The notes beneath the pieces are model-generated. The model made no database searches. It was not told the origin of the DNA and worked only from the letters and a program-made list of their open reading frames with translations. The position numbers and the translations under genes were made by a program. A DNA stretch of 64,000 bases from Chondrosia reniformis. Lineage: Eukaryota; Porifera; Demospongiae; Chondrillida; Chondrillidae. Shown one piece after another: positions 12,201-25,200 of the stretch; position 1 is the stretch's first letter, and the number at the start of each line of letters is the position of its first letter. The stretch is from positions 878,501 to 942,500 of the forward strand of contig OX359193.1 in the NCBI GenBank assembly GCA_947172415.1. Reading direction: 5' to 3'.

Positions 12201-15200
12201 TCTACTATCAGTGTACTCTTTCACCCACACGTTACCCTACCGTTTCTTGCCAAATTTGCTACAAACAAAGCACCATTAGCCTGCTGGTAGCCCCTTTCTG
12301 AGTTCTGCATCCACTGCTTAGCAACCTGCAAGAGGTATCCCTCCTTCATGAGCACCTCCACAGAGGAATCTGTGCCAAAAGTGGAAATTGATCATACATG
12401 ATTTATTATTTATATAATTTAATCAGTATAATAATAAATTATTATACTGATTAAATAAGTTTGATAACAATATGCAATCATAATAACATAAAATGAAAAA
12501 ATAATTGTTTCTCAATTTATACAAAGAAAGAAATAATTACTATGAAATGAATACCTTCTGATAAAATTAAGACTACAATATCTGCAGCTTTCTGTAAAAG
12601 ATCTTCATCACCAAGTTCAAGCAACATCCTTACACATCCTTGCTTACAAAGAGCAATCTTCCACTGATCTAGAAGGAGTAACCATAGCAATCAACAGCAC
12701 ATGTCACATGCCAATCACATGCCAGTCACATGTCACATGTCAGTCACATGTCACACAGTGTCAATATAGGGTGACATGCAAAACTAGTAATTGTAACATT
12801 CACTCAAACAAATTTAGTGCTTTTTTGTAACAATGGGAAAATGACCACGTACATTATAACCAAATTAGTCTCTCCATAATAGTCACTTCACAAGTAACCA
12901 TCTAATTGTAGTGACCAATATAGTAAAGGTAAACTCAAAACAAACCATTGTTTTCTACTAAGGCATGGGTAGTCTCTAATAGTTCTTCTCCATTCACTTC
13001 CATCTTGTTAAGTCTTTGCAACAATTTGATTATAACCTCATCACCTTTGGATTCTATAAACAGACTGCCTACTGGCGCATCTACATACAGTGAACAGACA
13101 GATTTTAAGCATGTAATAATGCAGCTCCAATTAGAAGACTAATTAGTGTTCAATTCTTGACATAGCCCCTCCCTTGAGATAGCAAATGTTGGGGCTCCTT
13201 CATGACCTCTGACCCCATTCACATGTTCTTCAAGGCTTGTCTGACAATACCAAGCCCAAAAGTTACAATAAAACAATATCTTTGGGCACACCTGGGGGTG
13301 GGGCTGGGGGCGGGGTCCACATAATTCTCTTCAAAATGGGCTCAATATATTGTGAGGGTAGTTCATATTGTGAGGGTAGTTCATATTGTGAGGTAGTTCA
13401 TATTGTGAGGGTAGTTCATATTGTGAGGTAGTTCATATTGTGAGGGTAGTTCATATTGTGAGGGTAGTTCATATTGTGAGGTAGTTCATATTGTGAGGGT
13501 AGTTCATATTGTGAGGGTAGTTCATATTGTGAGGGTAATATTCGGTGGGTTGCCAGAATATATAGCAGGCATTGGCTAAAGGTCCTCCTCCTTAAAATAA
13601 GATACCTGAATACTTAATAGGTTGAGGGTAGTATTATCCATTGGCTGCGTGAGAATTTGTTCATCAATGAATTTTATACCCTTTATGAAAATTGCTGATG
13701 TTTATTCTTTCATTGGCATTTAGTATATTTTCAGTGTATAAGTGCTTAAACATGTGTACAGTAAATGCACAGAATTGACAGGTCAAAGGTCGAATACACT
13801 GGCTTTGCACAGTACCTAAATAAACAGGAATCTCTACCAATCAGTTTGATAAGAGACTAGAACATGTTTCTATGGTAACTGTCAGTTATTGGTAAAACAG
13901 CTGCTATATCCTTATATAGCAGATTGTGGTATTTTAAGGTAGGCTTTCTAACCATACTAATAGAGTGTATTATATTAGCTATCCTCAAAGTAGTAACCAC
14001 ACAAAAGTGTCAAATGTACACAACACGAATGAGAACACTAAAATATGTAGTGTCATGGTTTTCTTTTAGAAGGTACGTACCACAAGGGAAGGGCAAAATA
14101 GTAAACTTTGGAGGGGAAACCTAGTTAAGTATGTTGTTTGTTATTAAAATTTGGTAATTTGACCTTCTTCAAGTACGTATTTTAAAGAAGGGGTAATCCC
14201 CCTCCCAAAGGAAACCCTGTGATTTATGATGTCACTTACATGATTCTAGGATTGCAGAGAGACACTTGAGAGCCATTGCGATTGCCTCATCTGAACTGGA
14301 GCTGTGTAAGATCTCAGCTATTCCAAGGAGCACTCCCATCTGACACACCTCCTTACTCAGTGTCTCTGTAAACAAAGATACAGCAAACGTACGTACTTAT
14401 TCCTCCTTATTAGTGTTTCTTTCAGAGTATTTAGCAAGGGAGGACAAAATGATGATAATAGAAAAGAAGGGGGGCATAGTGCACCAATGTTCATTCTGGC
14501 ACCATATATAGTGTGGAATCATCTATATAATTTGTTAATTTCAGGGGGGGGTGGCAAATTACCCTCTCTGCCCCCCCTGAAAGAAACCCTGACTTATCTA
14601 TGACTGGGTATCCACTTTTTAATTACACTAAAACTAAGAAACAGTTAAATTAATATTAAAGTGTTACAAAGAAAGAGTATATGGGATGGTTTGACTTGTA
14701 CGTATTTTCCAAAAGTTTGACTGAAATCTAAAGTCTACCTCTCCCTCTAACACATACACGTAGGATGGTGTATTAGGGGAATACCCAGCGACAGTGAATA
14801 ATAGTGGATAGGAGTGGAGTAAGGATACATTAATGGACATAATTAGCATATATTGGTCATCAACCTTGCATGATAATTCAGCCAGTGAGGATACCTGCGC
14901 TGTCAAGACAGTGCTACTGTGTTACTAGGGACAGTGCTACTGTGTTACTAGGGTGGACTGAGGTAGTCTGGTATTTACGTACATAAATTATTAAGACTTT
15001 GATAATTTGTTAGAAATTCTACCATACATCTTATATACTTCAATTTACCTCAAAATCAATAAGTTTTATCAAGCAGATTTTGAAGTATCTAAAAAAAGTC
15101 ATAATAAATTATAAGAATAATGACGGTACACAATGTCTGATAATGTAATTAAGACATTTCTGATTGGGAAGTGTTCTATTTGGGGCACCCTGAAGTGGTA

Positions 15201-18200
15201 GGTGGAGATGCAGTGAGATAGTTACCATTGTAACAACAGATGTTGAGAATGCAGCCGCAGGCGACAGTTTTCAGTTTAGCATTGTCAGCTTCATCTGGGA
15301 GACCAGCCCAACTCTGCAACAGAACCACAACTTCCTTCAAGTGACCAGATTTCAAGAGAGCATCTCGAACTGCATCTAAGAGATGGTAAGAGGAGGTAGG
15401 GCCTTGCGGTTAGTGACAGGAATGCGGTTAGTGACAGGAATGCGGTTAGTGACAGGAGAGCCTTGCAGTTAGTGACAGGAGGGCCTTGCGGTTAGTGACA
15501 GGAGGGCCTTGCGGTTAGTGACAGGAGGGCCTTGCGGTTAGTGACAGGAGGGCCTTGCGGTTAGTGACAGGAGGGCCTTGCGGTTAGTGACAGGATGACC
15601 GGTGACTGTGGCTTTATGGACAAACAGCTGCAGCTATAAATAGATCCTTTGTATGCGCACATAATTTCATAAAGACGACTAGATTAGCCTCTGCTATACA
15701 GTGTGTCAATTAGGTTATCAGAAGTAGTTTTGAAATAGTACACAGTACAGATGTGCTTGCCAAATCAAGCCAAACATTTGGCAGGTGTCGGATAGCTAAT
15801 TGAATGCCATAAGGTAATCATTTCAAAGGTATTATTATATAATGAAAGTCACACTTAATAAAACAGAAATATCTATACAATTAAAACAAGTCTCCAAGTG
15901 AATTCTATTGACACCAAATGAACTGCCAAACTTTCTATACCATTTGCATGCATGCACTACATGTGATAATGCTGACTACTAAAAATAGAATATCATATAA
16001 TTACCAAATACCTAAATTTAGTAACACTAAAGTGGGAGTCAGCATTCAGGAATATAATAAGCTGCACCTGCATATATATCTGAAATCACTATGACATCAC
16101 TATGATGTCATCTCAGATACAGGAGCAGTTGTAGCAATATCTAGGAAGAATGCATAATCAACTTTACAAAGTACCAATAAAAATGGCTGACCGTTTTCAT
16201 AGCAGAGATTCCCAATGATCCGAAGAGTGTGAAATTGGAGTGTTCTGTCACCGATAAGGAAGGGCAGGGCAAGGTAAATAAAGTCTTCCTTTTGAGCCAC
16301 GGCACGAAAGTCTCCTATCAGAGTAGAAAGTCACTGACAAAGATATATACTGTAAGAAGAGATTGGACAGAACTAACTACATTTGCAAGAAAAGCTTTAA
16401 TAAACCATCTGCATGTACAATACAAACAAATCGTATGTGCACACACGCCTTAGCACTGAATAGAGCAATTTATCACATTTAGATATTGAGTAGCTGAATA
16501 TTCCCACATGAATAAGGTTATGTGGGAGGAAAATGCAAGAGAGGACAGTATTCAGAAAATTCTCTTTGCAATCTCCCAAGGATTGCCTTTCAAAAGATTG
16601 AATGATACACTGGTAATTGACAATTTCTTTGAATGTACAGATAATTATAACTCAATAATTAACTACATAATATCAATTTATATATTCTAGTTAGCTACCC
16701 TATTAAAGCTTATAAGGAAATGTAAAATATACGTACCTAAGGTACCATTTTCCTACATGCTATGCCTATTCTGTAAAAGAGCCTATAGGGGAACTAAACC
16801 TGAAGAGAGCTTTGGATGAAGATACAGGAGTCTTTTCTTCCTTCTTTTCCCTTCTTTCATCTTCTTCTCCACTGGGTCATATATATGATATTTAATGGTG
16901 GCATAGCCTCCTGCACCATGTATAGTATTTCTTTCACCTACCTACTTGTTCTACAGTATAAACCAAATCTTACCATATGAGTTCAATTGTTGAGAGAGTA
17001 GCTAGTAATTTGATTAGTAAAGCTACTTGCATGACTTTACTAATTAAATCACTACGTTCTCTGAGTACAATGTAAACAACACACAACAACAATTTTGTTT
17101 ACTGATGTGACTTAAAGTATAGCTTCAGGTAAACCGTTGTGGTTATGACACATGCATAGTGTACACTTGAGTAATAATGCAAATCTTTATCTCAAGAGGA
17201 CATTAGAGATAATATATATTATCTCCCTATAGGGTTTCTTCTAGATGGGGTCAGAGGGTGGGTATTTCCCCCTTGAAAATATTTGGGCACACCCTCCACC
17301 CCTTGAAGAAAATTTTGCCAATTTTTAATAGCAAGTAAATATATTAAAATAGGCTGCCCTCGTATATTTTGTCATATTGTATCCCCTCTTGTGATGTTTT
17401 TCTAAAATTGACCTCAAGTGTACATAATAACTTGACATTGGTTATGCAATATGTCCCTGCCTTCTCACCGTCTCTTAGCAACGTAGCCACTGCCTCCAAA
17501 ACCTTAACTCTCGGCACTTCAGCATAGGATGGTCCCAAAGCCTCCTTGACAACCGTAACCAGGGACCCATCCACTTGGACTGATTCACCAGATCCTAACA
17601 TATCATATTACATCATGAACACATATGTCAGTCATTGTCAGGTAGGGTACGTATTATTTGTCTAATTACAGAAGTGTGGGATGTTGTTAGTATTGTTACC
17701 AAAAATGGTAACATTTAAAATATTTTCAATAAATCAAAAAATGAAATGAGGGCCCAATAATTAGCCACACAAAATCACTTATATACACATACAGGCTATT
17801 GATGTCACATACATTCAGACTGAATATACTATCCTGGATACAAGCATAAACAAGTTTTTATTTGAATAAAAGGAAATCTTATGTATAGATCATCCTTTCT
17901 ATCTATAAATGAAATAAATGAAATATAAATAGTTGACTTAAACAAAGAAATCTTTAATATTACTTTCATGTTCAAATGATGAAGATCGCCTTACTTAATT
18001 AATGATCATAATATATGACAGAAACATACATTTCAATGGTCAATTACTGACTAATTTGATGGTTTAATACTAAAGAAGCAATAGATCACAACTATAATTA
18101 ATACTCTTATATAAATCATTTGATATTGATTTTAGGTACAGCATACATACGTATCATGACACAGGTATACGTACATACCAGCTTTCGCTAAAGGAGTTAG

Positions 18201-19186
18201 CAGTAACAACACAAATATAATGACGGCATTACACAAGCGTAGTACATCCATTTTAGCATTAGAGAAGTACTTAAGGTTGATACGCAGTTAATAGAGTAAC
18301 TCAACCCTATTAAGAGGATCATATTGCGTGAAATATATAGGCTATATATCCTATGTGATCGTATACATGTAAAGAACGTACTCACTGAAGCATGTCAATC
18401 AAAGGCTGGCTTGAATGAACAAGAAGCCAAAGTAGGTATGCACAGGAAAACATATAAAATATGCTATAATGTGTACCACAGAGTCAAGCAGGTATAAAAT
18501 CAATCACAAATGTAAACAAGCCATGAATATAGTCAAAAATACAATTTCACAGAGCTGAAGAAAAAGGAGAAGACTCTTGTATCTTCATCCTAACCTCTCA
18601 CTAGGTTTAGTTCCCTATAGGCCTTTTAGAATGGATGTAGCATGTAGGTAAATGGTGCTTTAACTTAAAGACTTGTCAAATTTCACTCTCACACACTCAC
18701 AGTCTACATACAAGTATTCAATGCCATACTGACAACAGTTCAAATCTTCTCTAAGATTGTCTTCTCCTAAGCAGCGGTAACTTTGGGACTATCGACATGA
18801 ACTGATTACTAGGACAGTCGGGTGTCCTTCATTATAGACTTTGGTCCCCAATTGTTGACCTAACTAGCTTGATAACATTCCTCCATTTCTAAACTGTAAG
18901 ATCTACATATAACATCTTGAGATATGGCTCATTGATTGCGCATGTATGGCACAATTAAGAGCATCATCTATATACTTTAGTATAAGACGTTGATTACTGC
19001 TAATAGCCTGCGACTAAGTGTCAATGAAATTGTTATACAAGGAAATAGAAGGTGCTAAAGTAATAATCATCTTTGCATGAAAAAATGTTAACGCCCTAAT
19101 TTTAGAATTACCTAAACTTTATAGAGTTAGCTTTTACAATACCTACCGATCACGGAAAGAATAGACTGGAAATCAGTTACTTCCAT
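9246..19186 (-). CDS. RAP1GDS1: RAP1GDS1 (SmgGDS)-like armadillo-repeat guanine-nucleotide exchange/chaperone protein (13 exons)
   Basis: SmgGDS binds prenylated small GTPases (Rap1, Rho family) and promotes nucleotide exchange and trafficking. Exons (minus): 19147-19186, 17469-17594, 16192-16314, 15226-15375, 14240-14365, 12946-13080, 12555-12668, 12241-12369, 11706-11785, 11462-11519, 10585-10710, 9975-10085 and 9246-9523. Total 1596 nt, 531 aa (human isoforms 558-607). Nearly every intron has phase 1 and each exon encodes about one ARM repeat. Diagnostic segments: QFHTLRIIGNLCYENG, GALFVANLARNDANC, ALSVLRNLAIP, GAGVTDLALKHL followed by VVQFKALGVLRLL, and GTKWLVNLLQSGHAVMINEG. Exon 9/10 splicing (donor GTGAGA at 11705, acceptor before 11519) is the least certain junction. 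The stop at 9246 is followed by an in-frame 26-codon extension (see findings). Introns carry minisatellites and at least four transposon remnants. Confidence 0.9.
10372..10541. mobile_element. Family-C foldback element (RAP1GDS1 intron 11)
   Basis: Near-palindrome: CTTATCTTTGAGATGGTTCA and CTTTAGTCTTTGAGTG are repeated inverted at 10488-10541. Diverged copies at 25002-25135 and 56796-56954 carry ACTTATCTTTGG and CCATCCCAAAGATA ends. Partial copies lie at 11086-11150 and 30165-30262. Confidence 0.8.
11957..12136. mobile_element. Family-B foldback MITE (RAP1GDS1 intron 8)
   Basis: Ends are CAGTGTTTCTTTCAG and CTGAAAGAAACCTTG, inverted, about 180 bp. It is flanked by ATCTG at 11952-11956 and 12137-12141, a likely 5-bp target duplication. 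An internal GGGGGG/CCCCCC hairpin lies near the right end. Confidence 0.8.
13338..13540. repeat. 17/18-bp minisatellite in RAP1GDS1 intron 5
   Basis: About 11 copies of TATTGTGAGGGTAGTTCA, with 17-bp variants missing one G. A few plus-strand frames across it encode SYCEGSSYCEG-like peptides but are intronic. Confidence 0.93.
14411..14592. mobile_element. Family-B foldback MITE (RAP1GDS1 intron 4)
   Basis: Close relative of the copy at 11957, with flanking CTTAT at 14406-14410 and 14593-14597. It has the same ends (TAGTGTTTCTTTCAG; CTGAAAGAAACCCTGA). Confidence 0.8.
15398..15600. repeat. 22-bp minisatellite in RAP1GDS1 intron 3
   Basis: About nine copies of GGCCTTGCGGTTAGTGACAG with GA; early copies are shortened. 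It starts 20 bp upstream of the exon-4 acceptor (15376-15377), in the pyrimidine-tract region. Confidence 0.93.
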
Positions 19187-19291
19187 ACCAAACGACAACT
19201 TTTAACAGACTGGGAATTGTTTTAACGACTTTCAAAAGTCAGCCATTTATGAAGAAAAGCCCGCGTAATTTGCTCGGAAATTTGTTGTTTA
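19187..19291. promoter_or_regulatory. Candidate bidirectional promoter, RAP1GDS1 / Tudor-PHD-MYND
   Basis: Only 105 bp separate the two divergent start codons (19186 minus, 19292 plus). Both first coding exons are very short and end in good donors, so transcription of both genes probably starts in or next to this interval (or 5' UTRs overlap). Confidence 0.55.
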
Positions 19292-22200
19292 ATGTCGTCA
19301 AACTGCGAATCAAAGCTGAATAAGGTAAGACTAAATAGCTTTTATATTCCTAAAGATTCTGTAATTATCGGGGACTCGGTAGAGTGTTACCTCAAGATAT
19401 AAATTTTGGCTGTCCTGGAAGCCGTACGGATCTGACCAGATATTATTTATTACGGTCCTTTGTAAGTCGATAGAGTTGTATAATTATTGAGTCAGTGATT
19501 CTAAATTTTGGAGGAGTCATTAGAGAACTAAGTAAGGCGTGTTTGTATCTGTGTGTGCCATATTTTTCGAGTAGTGGTTAATCTTCGTTTGTACGTATGT
19601 ACCATCTTACACGTCGTTGTACTAAATGATTGGCGTTCAGAGAGTGACTATAATAAGTTCGTAGATGTAATTAGGTTCATGAGACGTAAGTGGCACCTCT
19701 CCGCCGTGAATCTTTGGCATTGAATTTGATCCTGTTTATTAACTCTTACTTTAATTGTGTATTTATGTCTGTTTTTGTAATAAATTTGATTTCTTTGTCT
19801 CTTTGTACTCTTGAAGAATCAAATAAGAGTAATGATGTCCTTTGCTAGTATCCTGTTGATATAGCATCTACCCATCCACCCTACCATTCATCCATCCATT
19901 CACCCACCCATCTACCCATCCACCCTACCATTCATCCATCCATTCACCCACCCATCTGTCTATCCAGCCAGCCACCCATCTACCCATCCACCCTACCATT
20001 CATCTATCCATCTATCCACCCAGTTCACTGCTACTGCTATATTAACTGTAGATGGGTAAGAAAGGAAGAAAAAAGCAATCAGTTGACTTTGCCCACAAGA
20101 TTAAGGATATTGTGCTAATTAAGTGGAAAGATGACATGTTTTACTATGGACAGGTTGTGAAAATACTGAAAAATGCAAAGAAATGCATCATAGTATTTGA
20201 CGATCGTACCAAAGAAACTGTCAGATTTGATCAAGTATACAATGGTAAGATATTGTAACTCTTTTAGCCGATTTAGCCATATAGTGAACGCAGTACTGGG
20301 GCCAGCTCTGTGACTCCAGTGGTGTACATACGAATGTATGTATGTATGTACATATGTGTATGTACGTATGTAAATACGTATACGTATATCTGTCATACAT
20401 GCAGCTATTACCCATCTTGGCATACATACACTCTACATACGTATGTATGGGGTATTTATATCCGCATAAATGTGTTGAATTATACACACATGCAGTCAAT
20501 ATTCAATTTACTAGTTCAGATAAGGACACTCCTTTCTAATTGAATAATAAACTTTAAAGGAGCTTTAATACATGTTAGACTGTGCATGGTATTACCATAA
20601 TCCACCAGTTGAACAAAGAAATTTATCAATGCAATCCTCAATTCTACTTACTTGCCCCAGTATTCCCCCCAGTATAGGAGGGTTGGGTCCCCCAGTATAG
20701 GAGGGTTGGGTCCCCCAGTATAGGAGGGTTGGGTCCCCCAGTATAGGAGGGTTGGGTCCCCCAGTATTATAGGAGGGTTGGGTCCCCCAGTATAGGAGGG
20801 TTGGGTCCCCCAGTATTATAGGAGGGTTGGTTATGATTTCTTGTTCATAGTTAAGTGTCTATACAGTATGTAAATTCACACATTTATTGATAAACTGTGA
20901 TTTGTTGCTGCAGTTGTCAAATAGAAAGTAGTGTTTACATAATATTGGATTAATTTTGTACAAAAATGTATGTTACAACAGCTGGAAATATTTATTCTCC
21001 AAGGCTTCCTGCTAAAGGAGCGGAGAATGGTGACCTAGTATTCCTTCACTATTCTCCTCCTTCACTATTCTCCTCCTTCACTATTCTCTTCCTTCACTAT
21101 TCTCCTCCTTCACCATTCTCCTCCTTCACTATTCTCCTCCTTCACTATTCTCCTCCTTCACCATTCTCCTCCTTCACTATTCTCCTCCTTCACTATTCTC
21201 TTCCTTCACTATTCTCCTTCACTATTCTATTCCTTCACTATTCTATTCCTTCACTATTCTCTTCCTTCACTATTCTCTTCCTTCACTATTCTCCTCCTTC
21301 ACTATTCTCCTCCTTCACTATTCTCCTCCTTCACCATTCTCCTCCTTCACTATTCTCCTCCTTCACTATTCTCTTCCTTCACTATTCTCCTTCACTATTC
21401 TATTCCTTCACTATTCTCTTCCTTCACTATTCTCTTCCTTCACTATTCTATTCCTTCACTATTCTCCTCCTTCACTATTCTCTTCCTTCACTTTTCTCCT
21501 CCTTCACTATTCTCTTCCTTCACTATTCTCCTCCTTCACTATTCTCCTCTTTCTCATTTTCTGTCCATTCATTGCATTGCTCCATAATGTATGTGAAGGG
21601 ACTTGGTCTCTATGAATTACCAAGTTAAGGCACATTCATTGTGTATAAAGAAATTGTATTGAAAGTAATGACTAGAATGCATTCTAAAAAGGATGTAAGT
21701 ATATTCCTATGATAACTGTATATTTAGGCTAGCCATGCCCTCTAGATTAACTACGTACATAGGCCTAAATCCATTGGCTGCCATTCTAATAGGACCTCAG
21801 CCACTCAGATTTGGTCACCTGACTAGTCAATGAAAAATCTAAGATACCATTTTCCTACATGGCCTATTCTGTCAAAGAGCCTATAGGGGAACTAAACCTG
21901 AAGAGAGCTTTGGATGAAGATACAGGAGTCTTTTCTTCCTTCTTTTTCCTTCTTTCATCTTCTTCTCCACTGGGTCAGACAGCCGTTTCTGGGAATTCCA
22001 CCCTTCATCAGTGATCCTGGGAATCTTTGTCTTTTTCTTTATCTTGATCTTCTGTGAATCCTTGACAATGTAATACGTATATACGTACGTACCAGTGATT
22101 ATTCACTTCTCTTCCCACACATATAAGCAGATGATAGATACGAAGGTTATTGAGCTTTCTGTAGCAGCATGAAACAATTAACTTATTTCAGGACGTTTCG

Positions 22201-25200
22201 GCTTCATCAGCTGAATAATACAATTTGAGTTACAGAACTAGCCATAAGCAGATGTTTTAGTGTATTCCTGCCTATGTTTTTTGTCATGAGTTAGTTTTGA
22301 AAACCTCTTAAGGATAGAAGGTGTTGGGCTAGTTCTGTGACTACGTACGTATCTACATATTTCATGCTCAAATGAGCATATAAGTGGATAAATATAAGTA
22401 ATCTTTGTTTTTATTATTATTACGTATGAGTGCATATTTATTATATTTATCTTTATTCACACAGTTAATGAGACAACTGGAGATATAGAATTTTGTATGC
22501 GATGCAAGAAGACCCACTCTGATCCTGGCAATGAACTGGTCTTTTGTGACAGCTGCCATGCAAGTAAGTAGATCCACTCATCTTCAAAATAAAATTTTGA
22601 AAGGAAATTTTGTGTAGGGAACAACTAACACTTACGTAGTTCAGTAATTTGGCAAGTTAACTTTTCTTCAAAGGGGGGGTATTTCCAAGGAGGCATTGCT
22701 CCCCTCCCGTGCCCCTAAAACCCCTGATAGTCTACATACTGTACATATCATATATTGTTCATATATGATCTGCCATGTGTACATGTGCATGACTCTGGAT
22801 CTTTTGACAGGATGTGAGAAGGTGATTGACTATACAACTGGAAATATAGGAATTCCTATACAAATATTTGAAATTTTCAAATAGGAAGTTACAAATGTAA
22901 TCTTGTGTCTCTTTTACTAATTTACGTAACTGCTTATGTTAGAACTTACCACGTTAAGTGTATTTAATTGATCATGCCTCTACACCTAATAAGGTTTTTA
23001 TGATCATATTGCTGCTCCATGTCAGAGTACATCTGTATACTGGATATATATGTAGGAACCATAGCTATTATATAGGTAGCAGGAAGTCACATGACTAGGG
23101 GAAGTACCACTTCTGCATTTGTGGCTTCACCTTGTGACAGTAGCCATTATCTAACCAATTTGAGTTGCTGTTTTTTCTCATTCCAGCTGTCTTTAGTTGA
23201 CCTTTAGCATCTTAGCAGTAAATCACGTGACTATATAGGGGAATATTTGACCTTATACGTAGCTTTGACCAAATTGCAGTGATTCTATATCTAAATATGG
23301 GAGACTTCAAATGTTATAATTACATAGGTGCAATAGTTGGAATTGCATTTTTTGTCTCAAATATATCCTACTTCCTTCTACCTTGATCCTTTCTCTTAAA
23401 TTCTCCATCCCCTCTCAATTGCCTATCCTCACTCTCTCTCAATTGCCTATCCTCACTCTCTCTCAATTGCCTATCCTCACTCTCTCTCAATTGCCTATCC
23501 TCACTCTCTCTCAATTGCCTATCCTCACTCTCTCTCAATTGCCTATCCTCACTCTCTCTCAATTGCCTATCCTCACTCTCTCTCAATTGCCTATCCTCAC
23601 TCTCTCTCAATTGCCTATCCTCACTCTCTCTCACACACTGGTTTCCACTAACTTGTCTACATTTAGGCTACCATCAGCTCTGTCACGAACCCAACGTATC
23701 TGACAAAGCCCTCGTGCCTGATGCCTATTGGCAGTGTATATTCTGTGAGAGAAGGGAGCCCTGTCCATTTGCCATTACCAAAGATGAGGTGTTGTCAACT
23801 TTCATGAAGAATTCATCTGACGAGTCTACATCTGAAGCCGCCTCACACACGAGCAATAATGGCAATAATGACTCTACATCTTCCAAACAATACTCAAATC
23901 ACCAAGTACGTTTGTTCCAACACCTCTCATTCCTATCCTATATATAGTAGGTATTAACGTACATGGACATAGCTTGGCTAAGGTCATTTGGTATACGTAC
24001 ATATGTACATTCTTACAGTTAGTGTCAACTTGTAATTTTTAGCTCTTATCACTAATAGGAACACCTACCTGGTTTATATGTACCTAGGACATACCTACAA
24101 CATCCTCTTTGTCACCTAATCTGTATCATACTCTAATCAACCACATAGTGATAATAAAACCACCACTGTTTTCCATTCTCAATCATGTCAAGGATTGAGC
24201 AGCTTTCACTGAGTTACGTTCATACGTTCACATTCCCTTATTCTATCTATGGCATGCACCAACTATTCTATCTTAAACTATATCAGTGCAATGTGGTATG
24301 CCAGATTTGGCCTCTGATGTGAACAAACTATATTATATATATTATTTATATTTATTGTCATTTTTAGTGCTACATTGGACTTTTGTAATGTCCTAGCACC
24401 TGTTGGTGTGGTGCACTCTAATCATGATATTGATATTGACATATATCCAGAGCTATTACCTAAGTAACTACGTATGTATGTATCTATCTCTTGCTGTAGG
24501 ATAACACTTCACAGACACTTCAAAGAAAACGAAAGCTCTCCACAATTGCATCAGAAGAGAACTGTAAGATATTTCCGTATAATTTGTGGTATACGGGTGC
24601 TGTAGTGGTTTAGTTATCAATAATACATATATACGTACATGCGGAGGCACCCATGGCATGATATGTATGTAGTAGTTATACCACACTCAAGTGTGATGCA
24701 TAAGTGATATCTGCCCAAGACCAAAGGTTGAGGGTGGATATCACTTAGCTTCACACTTGAGTGTGGTATAATTAATATATATCACCTATGACTTGAATCA
24801 ATTGTAAGGTGATGATAAGTAAACATGAGTAGGCCTTCTGGTGATATAACTTTTATCATTAGTTCAAGTGTGAAATATAAGGTTTGTAACACCCCAGATA
24901 TCACCCGGTTGCCCTGGTAACATGATATATTTCAAGACAGATCCCAAAATGGCTAAGTAGCTGACTGTGATGGAATAAGGATTCCTTCTAACTACGTCGA
25001 ACTTATCTTTGGAATGGTACATCCTTCAACTTTTTGAAGAAGACCCCCAGGGTCGAAACATTTGACCAAAAAACCAAACCAAACTGCATTTCTAAACACT
25101 CAAAAAAGTCGAAGGATGTACCATCCCAAAGATAGCTGACTGTGGTAAAGTAATCATATCCTGTACATAATCTGTATATTGTAAATAATCTAATATACCT

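Noticed and set aside
12948..13142. 64-codon plus frame
   Set aside because: Antisense to RAP1GDS1 exon 6, which has proper acceptor and donor.
20966..21628. 220-codon plus-strand frame rich in [11 protein letters not shown]
   Set aside because: A 15-bp pyrimidine minisatellite in an intron of the Tudor-PHD-MYND gene.
23368..23703. Open frames RESEDRQL (minus) and QLPILTLS (plus)
   Set aside because: Both are readings of one intronic 24-bp minisatellite between two PHD-finger exons.
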